Source: Kitasatospora sp. NBC_01287
Lineage (GTDB): Bacteria > Actinomycetota > Actinomycetes > Streptomycetales > Streptomycetaceae
DNA: 64,000 nucleotides
Direction: 5' to 3'
Assembly: GCF_026340565.1 (NCBI RefSeq)
Contig: NZ_JAPEPB010000001.1
Location: 7,104,001 to 7,168,000 of the forward strand
In this document: one piece after another, positions 49,451-58,199 of the stretch
Layout of the letters: each line of letters starts with the position of its first letter
Position numbering within the stretch: the first letter of the stretch is position 1
Program-made: the position numbers and the translations under genes
The notes under the pieces: model-generated
Told to the model about the DNA's origin: nothing
Database searches by the model: none
The model's input: only the letters and a program-made list of their open reading frames with translations

Positions 49451-50131
49451 TCAGGCGCGCGCGAGCAGGAGCCGGACGGCGTCGGCGACGCGCTCGACCG
49501 CGTGGTCCGGGGCGGTCGCAGCCGAGGCGGCCGGCCAGGGCCGGCCCCGGTGGATCCAGACGGTGCGCAGCCCGGCCGCGCGGCCGCCGGCGATGTCGTC
49601 CTCGGCGCTGTCGCCGGTCATCCAGCCCCCGGCGGCCGGATCGGCGCCGCAGCGTCGCGCGGCCAGGGCGAAGAGGGCCGGGTCCGGCTTGCGCAGGCCC
49701 TCGCGCTCCGAGACGCACCAGGCGTCGACCAGGTCGGCCAGCCCGGTACGGCGGATCTTGGCCTGCTGGTTGTCCGTCCGGCCGTTGGTGACGATCGCCG
49801 TGCGCCAGCCCGCGGCGCGCAGTTCGGCGAGCGCGGCCAGATCGGCCGGACGGCAGGCCACCAGCTCGGGCATCCGGCGCCGGTAGCCGGCCCAGAGCTC
49901 GTCCGCCGAGCCGCCGAGCCCGAACCGCGCGTGCACCGCCTGGAAGTAGCCGCCGCGCGGCCCCCGGTGCGCCGCGTCCTGCCGCAGCAGCCAGCTGTGC
50001 GCCGCTTCGTCGAGCCGGTGCTCGGCGGCGAATCCGGCCGCCCAGCGAGCGAAGGCGGCATCGCGGTCGAGCAGGGTGTTGTCCAGGTCGAACAGGGCCA
50101 GGCGCTGGGTCATCGGGGGGCCGGGGGTCAC
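49451..50131 (-). CDS. HAD family hydrolase
   Basis: This 226-residue phosphatase-like protein has HAD motifs I (LFDLDNTLLDRD), II (IVTNGRTD), III (LRKPDPALFALA, the Lys) and IV (TGDSAEDDIAGG). A helical cap (residues 20-95) fits subclass I. The substrate is unknown; such enzymes dephosphorylate small metabolites. GTG 50131 overlaps the TGA of the upstream Pro-rich gene (GTGA), which favours that start; ATG 50113 would give the more usual N-terminus MTQRLALF. Confidence 0.85.
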   Translation of the reverse strand: MTPGPPMTQRLALFDLDNTLLDRDAAFARWAAGFAAEHRLDEAAHSWLLRQDAAHRGPRGGYFQAVHARFGLGGSADELWAGYRRRMPELVACRPADLAALAELRAAGWRTAIVTNGRTDNQQAKIRRTGLADLVDAWCVSEREGLRKPDPALFALAARRCGADPAAGGWMTGDSAEDDIAGGRAAGLRTVWIHRGRPWPAASAATAPDHAVERVADAVRLLLARA

Positions 50132-50388
50132 GGCCGCGGCGGGTCGGGGAGTTCGGGCGGCTCCGGCAACTCCGGCGGTTCGGGGAGCGCTGGGGGCTGC
50201 GGTAGCTCGGGGGGTGCGGGCAGGTCGGGCGGTTCCGGCAGCCGGCCGGGTCGGGGCAGGTGGGGGACCGGCAGCCGCGGGATGTCGGGCAGCTCTCCGG
50301 GCTCCGGCAGGTCGGGCGGTTCGGGCAGCTCGGGCTCCGGCAGCTCGGGCGGCTCGGGGAGTTCCGGTGGTTCGGGCAGGATCGGCAT
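50128..50388 (-). CDS. Pro/Glu/Leu-repeat protein, unknown
   Basis: This 86-residue frame encodes almost only Pro, Glu, Leu and Asp in a PEPPEL-type periodic pattern that should form an extended rod. ATG 50388 has GGAG 5 bases upstream. The TGA overlaps the HAD start. I recognise no family, and a repeat this strong can keep any frame open by chance; the start signal and coupling are the reasons to list it. Confidence 0.45.
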   Translation of the reverse strand: MPILPEPPELPEPPELPEPELPEPPDLPEPGELPDIPRLPVPHLPRPGRLPEPPDLPAPPELPQPPALPEPPELPEPPELPDPPRP

Positions 50389-50612
50389 GGCGGCTCCAGG
50401 GGAAGCGGCGGAGGTCAGCGGACGTACCGTCAGATCATCCTCAGTCGGGCCGGGCGCCGACAAGGGATCCCGGTAAAGGAGGGCCGACAGGGGCTGGAAA
50501 GGGGGCCGACGGGGTGAGGGCGGACGACCGCTCGCTCCCCCTGGTGACGAGCGCGGGCGTTTGCCGACCCCGGCCCGTCGGGTTCAGGCTGGAGGGGAGC
50601 AGGAGGCGCGCC

Positions 50613-50876
50613 ATGCGAAACCACTGGGATGTCGAGCTGAGCTTCGAGGAAGACGGGGTGCACACGATGTGTGAGGCCCGGCTGGTCGGGGCCCGCGCCC
50701 CGGGACTGGCCGGCCACGGCGAGGCGCTGCGCAGCGCGGCCGACCGGCCGCTGGCCAGGATCGGCGAGGAGGTGGCCGCCTGGCGGGCGCTGGACGACCT
50801 CTCGCACAAGCTGCGGGCCCAGGCGGCCGGGGAGATCGACGACGAGGGGCGGCGACCGGCCTACCTGGTGTACTGA
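50613..50876 (+). CDS. DUF1876 domain protein
   Basis: This 87-residue protein matches the DUF1876/dsRBD-like family: HWDVELSFEEDGVHTMCEARL, GHGEALRSAADRPLARIGEEVAAWRALDDLSHKL. The fold is small alpha/beta; the role is unknown, with relatives induced under stress in mycobacteria. AGGAGG lies 6 bases before ATG 50613. Its last codons and stop are repeated downstream. Confidence 0.85.
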   Translation: MRNHWDVELSFEEDGVHTMCEARLVGARAPGLAGHGEALRSAADRPLARIGEEVAAWRALDDLSHKLRAQAAGEIDDEGRRPAYLVY

Positions 50877-50972
50877 ACCGGGGTGTACTGAACCGGGGTG
50901 TGCCGGGACGGGGGTGTGCCGGGACGGGGGTGTGCCGGGACGGGGATGCGCCGGGACGGGGATGCGCCGGTC
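50867..50972. repeat. 15-16 bp tandem repeat spanning a stop codon
   Basis: GGTGTACTGAACCGG, which holds the DUF1876 stop codon, is followed by one exact copy and then by four to five drifting copies of GGTGTGCCGGGACGG type. The rest of the gap to 51088 shows no gene. Confidence 0.85.
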
Positions 50973-51087
50973 CCGTCGGGCCGGCCGCACCGGCCGATCG
51001 CTGACGGTGTGTCACCATCGTGTTCGGGTAGCGTGAGTGCGGGCAAGGCCCGTCACGTCCGCACCCGAGCAACGGAGTTGACTGCGC

Positions 51088-52110
51088 ATGAAGGCGATCG
51101 TCTACACGACCGGCGGCGGCCCCGAAGTGCTCACCCTGGTCGAGCGGCCGCTGCCGGAGCCGGGCCCCGGCGAGGTCCGGGTCAGGGTGCACGTCTCCGG
51201 GGTCAACCCGACCGACTGGAAGAGCCGCACGGCGGGCCTGGCCCCCGGGATCACCGCGCAGGTGCCGAACCAGGACGGCGCCGGCGTGGTTGACGCGGTC
51301 GGCCCGGGGGTGGACCCGGCGCGGGTCGGCGAGCGGGTCTGGATCTGGGAGGCCGCCCGGCTGCGGGCCGACGGCACCGCCCAGGAGTACACGGTGCTCC
51401 CGCAGCGCCAGGCCGTCGCGCTGCCCGCGGCGGCCTCCTTCGAGCTCGGCGCCGCGCTGGGCATCCCCGCGCTGACCGCGCACCGGGCCCTGACGGTGGC
51501 CGACCGGGGGCCCGAGCGGCTGGCCCCGGGCGTGCTGGTGGGGCGCACGGTGCTGGTCGCGGGCGGTGCCGGCGCGGTCGGCAACGCGGCCGTCCAGCTG
51601 GCCCGGTGGGCCGGGGCGCGAGTGCTGACCACGGTCAGCGGTCCGGCCAAGGCGGCGCTGGCCCGGGCGGCGGGCGCCGACCACGTGGTCGACTACCGGG
51701 CCGAGGACGCCGCCGCCGCGATCCGCGCGCTGGCACCGGCCGGGGTGGACGTGATCGTGGAGGTCTCGCCCGCGCAGAACGCGGTGCTCGACCACGCGGT
51801 GGCCGCGCCGAACGCGGTGATCGCCTGCTACGCGGTGAACAACGGCCCGGTGGTCAGCTATCCGATCCGCGAGTTCATGGACGCCAATCTGCGCTGGCAG
51901 GGCATCCTCGTCTACACCCTGCCCGCCGAGGCCAAGGAGCATGGCGTGGCGGCGGTCGCGGCGGCGGTGGCCGACGGGGCGCTGCGGGTGGGTGAGGCGG
52001 CGGGGTTGCCGCTGCACCGCTTCCCGCTGGCCAAGACCGCCGACGCCCACGCGGCGGTGGAGAGCGCGGTGGTCGGCAAGGTGCTGGTGGACGTGGTGGA
52101 ACCGGCCTAG
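51088..52110 (+). CDS. MDR family NADPH:quinone reductase-like protein
   Basis: This 340-residue zinc-free MDR protein has GVNPTDWKSR near residue 40, NQDGAGVVDAVG, a LVAGGAGAVGNAAVQLARWAG nucleotide loop near residue 155 and YRAEDAAAAI. It resembles quinone oxidoreductases of the zeta-crystallin branch. The electron acceptor is unknown. ATG 51088 is the family start; GGAG lies about 11 bases upstream. It is a single-gene unit. Confidence 0.87.
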   Translation: MKAIVYTTGGGPEVLTLVERPLPEPGPGEVRVRVHVSGVNPTDWKSRTAGLAPGITAQVPNQDGAGVVDAVGPGVDPARVGERVWIWEAARLRADGTAQEYTVLPQRQAVALPAAASFELGAALGIPALTAHRALTVADRGPERLAPGVLVGRTVLVAGGAGAVGNAAVQLARWAGARVLTTVSGPAKAALARAAGADHVVDYRAEDAAAAIRALAPAGVDVIVEVSPAQNAVLDHAVAAPNAVIACYAVNNGPVVSYPIREFMDANLRWQGILVYTLPAEAKEHGVAAVAAAVADGALRVGEAAGLPLHRFPLAKTADAHAAVESAVVGKVLVDVVEPA

Positions 52111-52161
52111 GGTCTGTCTGACAATTCCCGCCGGGCGCCGACGGACTTGGCCGACCTGAGG

Positions 52162-52206
52162 GGTTCAACGGGCCCTGGTTCAGCGGGCCCTGGTTCAGCG
52201 GGCCCT
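52162..52206. repeat. 15 bp tandem repeat spanning a stop codon
   Basis: Three units of GGTTCAGCGGGCCCT (first with one change); the last contains the TCA (minus-strand TGA) that ends the XRE gene. Confidence 0.85.
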
Positions 52207-53061
52207 GGAGCCTTCGGGCTCCTCGGAGCTGGCCCACCAGCTGGCCAGCAGCCGCAGCGACTCGGCCGAGGCGGATCCGGGTTCGGCGTGGTAGGTGAGC
52301 AGCACCTGGTCGGGGTCGGCCGGCAGCGCGAGGGTCTCGTAGCGCAGCAGGAGCCGGCCGACGACCGGGTGGTGCAGCTCCTTGCTGCCGTGCCCCTTGT
52401 CGTGCACGTTGTAGATCGCCCAGAGCCGGCGGAAGTCCTCGCTCTTCACCGAGAGTTCGCCGACCAGCGCGCACAGCCGGGGGTCGTCCGGATACCGGCC
52501 GGCCTCCAGGCGCAGGCTGGCGACCACGTCGGCGGCCTTGCCGTCCCAGTCGACGAAGAGCTCGCGCGAGGCCGGGTCGCGGAAGAGCTGCCAGGCCAGG
52601 TTGCGCTGCTCCGGCGGCAGCGTCGCGTAGTCGCCGAAGAGCGCGCAGTACAGCGGGTTCCAGGCGAGCACGTCGAGGCGCCGGCCCAGCACGCAGGTGG
52701 GGACCGGGTGCATGGTGTCCAGCAGCTGCTGCAGTTCGGGCCGGATCCGCTGCGGGCGCACGGTGGCGCGCGAGCGTCCGGAGACCGGGCGGACCAGGCG
52801 GGAGAGGTGCTCGCGCTCGGCCGGGGTGAGCCGCAGCGCGCCGGCGATCGCGTCGAGCACGGTGGTGGAGACGTTCTCTGCGTGACCCTGTTCGAGCCGC
52901 GTGTAGTACGCGACACTGACCCCGGCCAGCTGCGCCAACTCCTCCCGGCGCAGCCCGGGCACCCGGCGGCGGCCGCCGTAGTGGGCGAGCCCGACGTCCT
53001 GGGGCTGCAGCCGGGCCCGCCGGGACCGGAGGAACTCGCTCAGTTCGGTGCGCTGGTCCAT
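52195..53061 (-). CDS. XRE regulator with MmyB-like ligand domain
   Basis: This 288-residue protein has a helix-turn-helix (LSEFLRSRRARLQPQDVGL, then LRREELAQLAGVSVAYYTRLEQG) and a PAS-like MmyB domain (LDVLAWNPLYCALFGDYATLP, NLAWQLFRDPASRELFVDW, LTYHAEPGSASAESLRLLA). Such proteins commonly sit divergent from an oxidoreductase they control, as here. ATG 53061 matches the family start MDQRTELSEFLRSRR. Confidence 0.88.
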   Translation of the reverse strand: MDQRTELSEFLRSRRARLQPQDVGLAHYGGRRRVPGLRREELAQLAGVSVAYYTRLEQGHAENVSTTVLDAIAGALRLTPAEREHLSRLVRPVSGRSRATVRPQRIRPELQQLLDTMHPVPTCVLGRRLDVLAWNPLYCALFGDYATLPPEQRNLAWQLFRDPASRELFVDWDGKAADVVASLRLEAGRYPDDPRLCALVGELSVKSEDFRRLWAIYNVHDKGHGSKELHHPVVGRLLLRYETLALPADPDQVLLTYHAEPGSASAESLRLLASWWASSEEPEGSRAR

Positions 53062-53100
53062 CCGTCCAGTATGACCGGCGGCGCCGCCCGCCCGGCAGGG

Positions 53101-53136
53101 TGCCACTGCCAGTGGTACGAACCGCGTGCGTACGTT
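53101..53136. promoter_or_regulatory. XRE/alcohol dehydrogenase divergent operator
   Basis: CCACTG-C-CAGTGG (53103-53115) is a perfect palindrome, and GTACG-N9-CGTAC (53115-53133) follows, overlapping TACGTT (53131-53136), a -10 candidate for the dehydrogenase gene. Confidence 0.5.
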
Positions 53137-53183
53137 GGGCGCGGCCCTGGTTGCGGGCGCGGGGAGGCGGCAAGCTTGGTGTC

Positions 53184-54236
53184 ATGACACAGACCACTGT
53201 CGCCGCCTATGCCTCCCCCGCCCCGAGCGCCCCGCTGGAGAAGACCACCATCCCCCGTCGTGCGCTGGGCGAGCACGACGTGCTGATCGACATCAAGTTC
53301 GCCGGCATCTGCCACTCCGACATCCACCAGGTCAACGGTGACTGGGGCATCGGCACCTTCCCGATGGTCCCGGGCCACGAGATCGCGGGCGTGGTCGCCG
53401 AGGTCGGCGCCGGGGTCACCGGGTACGCGGTCGGTGACCGGGTCGGCGTCGGCTGTTTCGTCGACTCCTGCCGCGAGTGCGACAACTGCCGTGCGGGCCT
53501 GGAGCAGTACTGCACCGGCGCCGGCGGCATGGTGGGCACCTACAACGCCGAGGGCCGCGACGGCACGCCGAACCACGGCGGTTACTCGACCCACATCGTG
53601 GTGGACGAGAACTACGTGCTGCGGATCCCCGAGGGCCTGGGCCTGGACGAGGCCGCGCCCCTGCTCTGCGCCGGCATCACCACCTACTCGCCGCTCGCGC
53701 ACTGGCACGCGGGTCCGGGTAAGAAGGTCGCCGTGGTGGGCCTGGGCGGGCTCGGGCACATGGGCGTCAAGATCGCCCACGCGCTGGGCGCCGAGGTCAC
53801 GGTGCTCAGCCAGACGCTGAGCAAGCGCGAGGACGGCCTGCGGCTGGGTGCGGACCACTACTACGCGACCAGCGACCCGGCCACCTTCGAGCGGCTGGCC
53901 GGCACCTTCGACCTGATCCTCAACACCGTCTCGGCCGACCTGGACCTCAACGCCTACCTGGGCCTGCTGCGCACCGACGGCACCATGGTGCAGGTCGGCG
54001 CGCCCGAGGAGCCGATGCCGGTGGCCTGCTTCGCGCTGATCGGTCAGCGCAAGTCGCTGGCCGGCTCGATGATCGGCGGCATCAAGGAGACCCAGGAGAT
54101 GCTGGACTTCTGCGCCGAGCACGGCATCGGTGCCGATATCGAGGTGATCGCGGCGAACCAGATCAACGAGGCCTACGCGCGGGTGCTGAAGAGCGACGTG
54201 CGCTACCGCTTCGTGATCGACACCGCCACGATCTGA
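53184..54236 (+). CDS. Zinc-dependent alcohol dehydrogenase (CAD-like)
   Basis: This 350-residue MDR enzyme has catalytic zinc ligands in GICHSDIHQ and GHEIAGVV, four structural-zinc cysteines in CRECDNCRAGLEQYC, and VVGLGGLGHMGVKIAHALGAE as the NADP loop near residue 185. The sequence belongs to the cinnamyl/YahK group that reduces a wide range of aldehydes with NADPH. It is divergent from an XRE/MmyB regulator. Its TGA sits in a CTGACG-type palindrome followed by a strong hairpin. Confidence 0.9.
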   Translation: MTQTTVAAYASPAPSAPLEKTTIPRRALGEHDVLIDIKFAGICHSDIHQVNGDWGIGTFPMVPGHEIAGVVAEVGAGVTGYAVGDRVGVGCFVDSCRECDNCRAGLEQYCTGAGGMVGTYNAEGRDGTPNHGGYSTHIVVDENYVLRIPEGLGLDEAAPLLCAGITTYSPLAHWHAGPGKKVAVVGLGGLGHMGVKIAHALGAEVTVLSQTLSKREDGLRLGADHYYATSDPATFERLAGTFDLILNTVSADLDLNAYLGLLRTDGTMVQVGAPEEPMPVACFALIGQRKSLAGSMIGGIKETQEMLDFCAEHGIGADIEVIAANQINEAYARVLKSDVRYRFVIDTATI

Positions 54237-54247
54237 CGGTGCGTCAG
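54233..54247. repeat. CTGACG-N3-CGTCAG palindrome at a stop codon
   Basis: CTGACG-GTG-CGTCAG contains the TGA of the alcohol dehydrogenase gene. Confidence 0.5.
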
Positions 54248-54250
54248 TCG

Positions 54251-54289
54251 CCTCCCGGTGATGCCCCTGCGGGGGGCATCACCGGGAGG
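54251..54289 (+). terminator. Hairpin terminator of the alcohol dehydrogenase gene
   Basis: CCTCCCGGTGATGCCCC pairs perfectly with its complement at 54273-54289 around a 5-base loop, 14 bases after the stop codon. Confidence 0.85.
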
Positions 54290-54346
54290 TGACCGGGATG
54301 CGGGCAGGGGTGTCACCGCATGGCCGGGTTGCCTAGGCTGACGGCC

Positions 54347-55537
54347 ATGAGCAACCGAGCCGATGCCCCTGCCCTAGCCGCGCGCGCCGCCAGCGTCGGT
54401 GCGTCACCGGTCCGCGAGATCCTGGCGCTGACCGCCCGGCCGGAGGTCATCTCCTTCGCCGGCGGTCTGCCCGCCCCCGAACTCTTCGACGCGGCGGGCC
54501 TGCGCGCCGCCTACGACCGGGTGCTCGCCGAGCGGCCGCACCAGGTGCTGCAGTACTCGACCACCGAGGGTGACCCCGAGCTGCGGGGCGCGGTCGCCGC
54601 CCGGCTGACCGGCGGCGGCCTGGCCACCGGGGCGGACGACCTGATCATCACCACCGGCTCGCAGCAGGGGCTGGCACTGCTGGCCACCGCGCTGCTGGAA
54701 CCCGGTGACACCGTGCTGGTGGAGGATCCCAGCTACCTGGCCGCGCTGCAGTGCTTCGGCCTGGCCGGTGCCCGGGTGCTGCCGGTGCCCACCGACGCGG
54801 ACGGCGTCGACCCGGTGGCGCTGGCCGAGTTGGTGCGCGGCGAGCGGCCCAAGCTGCTCTACCTGGTGCCCACCTTCCAGAACCCGACCGGGCGCACCAT
54901 GCCGGGCCCGCGCCGCCGGGCGGTCGCCGAGGTGGCCGAGCGGCACGGGGTGTGGATCGTCGAGGACGACCCGTACGGCGAGCTGCGGTTCGAGGGCGAG
55001 CGGGAGCCGTGGCTGGCGTCCTACCCGGCGGCGGCCGACCGCACGGTGCTGCTGGGCAGCTTCTCCAAGGTGCTGGCGCCGGGCCTGCGGCTGGGCTGGC
55101 TGCGGGCGCCCGCCGCGCTGCGGCGCGCCTGCGTGATCGCCAAGCAGGCCGCCGACCTGCACACCTCGACGGTCGACCAGGCCGCCGCCGCCCGGTACCT
55201 GGCGGACAGCGACCTGGACGCGCACCTGGCCAAGGTCACCGCCGCCTACCGTGCGCGACGCGACGCGCTGCTGGCCGGGCTGCCCCAGGCGCTGCCGGCC
55301 GGCAGCAGCTGGAACCGGCCGGCCGGCGGGATGTTCCTCTGGGTCCGGTTGCCGGACGGGCACGACGCGACCGCCCTGCTGACCCGGGCGGTCGCGCAGG
55401 ACGTCGCCTACGTGCCCGGCGCGCCGTTCTTCGCCGGGCCCGCCGACGCGGCCGCGCTGCGGATGTCCTTCACCACCCACACCCCCGAGGAGATCGCCGA
55501 GGGGCTGCGCCGGCTCGGCAAGGCGCTGGGCGGCTGA
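54347..55537 (+). CDS. PLP-dependent class I/II aminotransferase
   Basis: This 396-residue fold-type I enzyme resembles 2-aminoadipate/valine-pyruvate type aminotransferases (MocR-like without DNA-binding domain). It shows YSTTEGDPELRGAVA near residue 70, TGSQQGLALLA, PTFQNPTGRTMP, DDPYGELRF, and GSFSKVLAPGLRLGW with the PLP Lys near residue 240. The amino donor and acceptor are not predictable. ATG 54347 lies 7 bases after TAGGCT, so the message is probably leaderless. Its stop codon is in a 14-base tandem triplicate. Confidence 0.87.
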   Translation: MSNRADAPALAARAASVGASPVREILALTARPEVISFAGGLPAPELFDAAGLRAAYDRVLAERPHQVLQYSTTEGDPELRGAVAARLTGGGLATGADDLIITTGSQQGLALLATALLEPGDTVLVEDPSYLAALQCFGLAGARVLPVPTDADGVDPVALAELVRGERPKLLYLVPTFQNPTGRTMPGPRRRAVAEVAERHGVWIVEDDPYGELRFEGEREPWLASYPAAADRTVLLGSFSKVLAPGLRLGWLRAPAALRRACVIAKQAADLHTSTVDQAAAARYLADSDLDAHLAKVTAAYRARRDALLAGLPQALPAGSSWNRPAGGMFLWVRLPDGHDATALLTRAVAQDVAYVPGAPFFAGPADAAALRMSFTTHTPEEIAEGLRRLGKALGG

Positions 55538-55574
55538 CGGCGGCCCGCTGACGGCGGCCCGCTGACGGTGCCGG
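55533..55574. repeat. 14 bp tandem repeat spanning a stop codon
   Basis: GCTGACGGCGGCCC, containing the aminotransferase TGA, occurs twice exactly and a third time with drift. Confidence 0.85.
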
Positions 55575-55644
55575 CCTGACAGTGGGGCGCGCGGACGGTG
55601 CCGCTGCGGACGGTGGTGTGAGACGGCCGTCGGTGGGTCGATGG

Positions 55645-56004
55645 TCAGCCGGCGGAGAACTGCTGGTGGACGCAGTGCTGCCACTGCTGGACCTTGTGGA
55701 ACTGGTAGCAGTTCTGCGTCCGGTGGGCGAACCACACGGCGCTGACCACGACCAGGACCGACACCACGATCGCGATGGACGACGTCACCGTGCCGGCGAT
55801 GGCCGGTCCGCGCCCGGCACCGGTCCGCCTGGCCCTGCGCAGGGCGAGGACGCCGAGGACCAGGCCGATGACGCCGAGCGGACCGCCGACGAAGACGACC
55901 GAGCCGATCAGGCTGATGATGCCCAGCACCATGGCGGCCACGGCCAGGCCGTTCGGCGCTGCCCGCGTCCCTTCTGTGTTCAGCTGTGTGTTCATCGTGT
56001 TCAT
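55645..56004 (-). CDS. DUF4190 membrane protein
   Basis: This 119-residue protein has a DUF4190-type pair of membrane segments (NGLAVAAMVLGIISLIG, PLGVIGLVLGVLALRRARRTG) plus a third (SSIAIVVSVLVVVSAVWFA) and a short tail with two cysteines. The role of the family is unknown. ATG 56004 follows GAGAGGACAG; a second ATG lies 3 codons in. It has no close same-strand neighbour. Confidence 0.82.
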   Translation of the reverse strand: MNTMNTQLNTEGTRAAPNGLAVAAMVLGIISLIGSVVFVGGPLGVIGLVLGVLALRRARRTGAGRGPAIAGTVTSSIAIVVSVLVVVSAVWFAHRTQNCYQFHKVQQWQHCVHQQFSAG

Positions 56005-56160
56005 CGGCTGTCCTCTCCCGTCACCTCGGCAGGAGACGATCATGGCGGGCGGGGCCACGGCGGCGCATCGCGGGAAGGGGGGAGAGCGTGCTCCCTCGAT
56101 CGGGGGAGGCTGCCGGGCCGGGCTGAGAGCCGCCGAGTGATGGTCGGTACGCTGACCACC

Positions 56161-57420
56161 ATGCTCGAACGGATATCCGCCCCACGGCTCTCCAGGGCGC
56201 TGCCGCCGGCCGGGCCGCAGCGGGCCATGGTGCTCTCCAGCTTCGTCAACCGGGTCGGCAACGGCCTCTTCAACAACGCCTCGGTCCTCTACTTCACCCG
56301 GGTGGTGCACCTGCCGGCCGGCCAGATCGGGCTCGGCCTGAGCATCGCCGGGCTGATCGGCCTGCTCGCCGGGGTGCCGGCCGGGGAGTTGGCCGACCGG
56401 CGCGGCCCGCGTGCGGTGGTGCTGCTGACCCTGGCCGTGCAGACCGCGACCATGGTGGCCTTCCTCTTCGTGCACAGCTGGGCGGCCTTCACCGCGATCG
56501 CCACCCTGGACCTGCTAGCGCTCTCGGCCAACAACGCCGCGCGCGGCGCGCTGATCGCCCGGATCGGCGGGGAGCGGCCCGCCGAGTTCCGGGCGAGGCT
56601 GCGCACCTTCGTCAACGTCGGTGTGGTGCTGGGCACGTCGGGCGCGGCCGTCGCCGTGCAGCTGGACACCCGCGCCGCCTACGCGGCGCTGATCCTGCTG
56701 AACGCCGCCAGCTACCTCGGCTGCGGCCTGCTGCTGCTCCGGGTGCCGAGCTGTCCCCCGTTGCCCAGGCCGGCCGCCGAGGGCCGCTGGACGGCGCTGC
56801 GGGACAAACCGTTCGCACTGATCGCCGCGGTGGACGGGGCGATGGGCTTGCAGTACCCGGTCGCCTCGCTGCTGCTGCCGCTCTGGCTGGCGCAGCACAC
56901 TCCCGTCCCGCGGTGGACGGTCGCGGCCGTCGCCGCCCTCAACTCGCTCTGCTGCGTGGCCTTCCAGATCCCGATCGGGTCCCGGGTGAGGACCCCCGGC
57001 GACGGCGGGTTGGCGTTGCGGCACGCGGGCCTGCTCTTCCTGCTCAGCTGCCCGCTGATGGCGCTGACCGCCGATCTGCCGCCCTGGGAGGCGGTGCTGC
57101 TGGTGGTGCCGGCGATGGCCGCGCACAGCCTGGGAGAGGTGTGGCAGTCATCGGGCAACTTCGCGCTCGGTTTCGGACTCGCGCCCGAGCACGCCCAGGG
57201 GCAGTACCAAGGGCTGCTCGGACTCAGCTTCGACATCGGGCAGGCGCTGGCCCCGGCGCTGCTGACCACGGTCTGCCTGGGGCTGGGGCAGCTCGGTTGG
57301 CTGCTGCTCGGCGTCTTCTTCGCGCTGCTCGGGCTGCTCGGCCCGCCGCTGGCCGCCTGGGCGGTGCGGACCAGGCCCGGCGGTGCGGGCGCCCTGGCGG
57401 GCGCCGCGGCCGGGGGGTAG
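56161..57420 (+). CDS. MFS transporter
   Basis: This 419-residue protein has about twelve membrane segments and the MFS loop motif AGELADRRGPRAVVLL after the second segment. It resembles small-molecule efflux carriers. ATG 56161 lies 7 bases after TACGCT, suggesting a leaderless message; ATG 56140 is in frame but would precede that element's predicted start. It may serve the biosynthetic genes to the right, though a 779-base gap lies between. Confidence 0.83.
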   Translation: MLERISAPRLSRALPPAGPQRAMVLSSFVNRVGNGLFNNASVLYFTRVVHLPAGQIGLGLSIAGLIGLLAGVPAGELADRRGPRAVVLLTLAVQTATMVAFLFVHSWAAFTAIATLDLLALSANNAARGALIARIGGERPAEFRARLRTFVNVGVVLGTSGAAVAVQLDTRAAYAALILLNAASYLGCGLLLLRVPSCPPLPRPAAEGRWTALRDKPFALIAAVDGAMGLQYPVASLLLPLWLAQHTPVPRWTVAAVAALNSLCCVAFQIPIGSRVRTPGDGGLALRHAGLLFLLSCPLMALTADLPPWEAVLLVVPAMAAHSLGEVWQSSGNFALGFGLAPEHAQGQYQGLLGLSFDIGQALAPALLTTVCLGLGQLGWLLLGVFFALLGLLGPPLAAWAVRTRPGGAGALAGAAAGG

Positions 57421-57433
57421 GGGCCTCGACAGG

Positions 57434-57645
57434 GTGGCCGGCCGGGTGGCCGACCGGGTGGCCGACCGGGTGGCCGACCGGGCCAGGCGGCCGTCAGGTG
57501 CTACGACGGGAGGGCCCGGCGGCGGCCGCCGTCGCCGCGTACCTGTGCCGCCCGGAGGCCGGTGCCAATTCGTGGCGGCACTCCGGTTCGTGCGGCCCCG
57601 GCCGGTAATCCGGGAATCCCGGGAATCGGGGAATCCGGGAATCCG
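57434..57645. repeat. 12 bp and 8-9 bp tandem repeats
   Basis: Four units of GTGGCCGACCGG type (57434-57484) follow the MFS gene, and four of CCGGGAATC type lie at about 57610-57645. The 779-base gap 57421-58199 has no gene I can support; its right half is AT-richer and holds the StrR box and promoter listed next. Confidence 0.75.
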
Positions 57646-57951
57646 GCGGATCGGAACTGCCCGGGTGAGCAGTTCGGTTGCGGCCTGCGCCGGGCCGCCG
57701 GACCGCACGCCCCCTGCCCGCAGGCCCGGGTGCCCGCGGTCGGCCGAGGTCGCTCGATTCACACGGTCGCCACCTGCTTCTCGGCTGTCGCGCGGGCGGC
57801 GCCGGAGAATCGGACACGGTGCATCGGATCAGCGCCGCCCGCGATTCCTGACCGCTGTGCGTGCGGAATTCACTGGATTCCCAGCCGCCTGGTTGTCAAG
57901 TGTCGAGCGATTGGCCGTCGTTCAGCTTATCGCCCTGACCTGACACGTGGC

Positions 57952-57980
57952 GTTCGACCGTTCACTCCTGTCAGTTGAAC
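57952..57980 (+). promoter_or_regulatory. StrR-type regulator box
   Basis: GTTCGACCG, 11 bases, CAGTTGAAC. The StrR/NovG/Bbr consensus is GTTCGActG-N11-CagTcGAAC, so spacing is exact and only two of the eighteen arm bases differ. It lies 220 bases before the ATP-grasp gene, whose cluster encodes a StrR-like protein. Confidence 0.75.
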
Positions 57981-58004
57981 GCATACGGTTTCCGTCACCG
58001 ATGC

Positions 58005-58062
58005 CTGACCCTCGGTCAGCTCCTTTCTGTCGAGTCCCTGACATATTCGGACCGGTGTCCGA
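58005..58062. promoter_or_regulatory. Two further inverted repeats upstream of the ligase
   Basis: CTGACC-CTC-GGTCAG (58005-58019) and TCGGAC-CGGT-GTCCGA (58047-58062) lie between the StrR box and the promoter and may bind additional regulators. Confidence 0.4.
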
Positions 58063-58081
58063 GTCACCCCTGGCGAATGTG

Positions 58082-58111
58082 TCGACAGTCCGTCAGAACC
58101 GCTTGTAGGTT
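58082..58111 (+). promoter_or_regulatory. Promoter of the biosynthetic operon
   Basis: TCGACA (58082-58087), 18 bases, TAGGTT (58106-58111). The predicted start near 58118 is 82 bases before the ligase ATG. Confidence 0.5.
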
Positions 58112-58199
58112 GTGGACCGAATTCGCCAGGACTCCAAGGCGGCGACCCGATCCGTTAACTGGCCGGATGGGAGAGGGAGTCCAGGAAGGAAGTCAGAAA

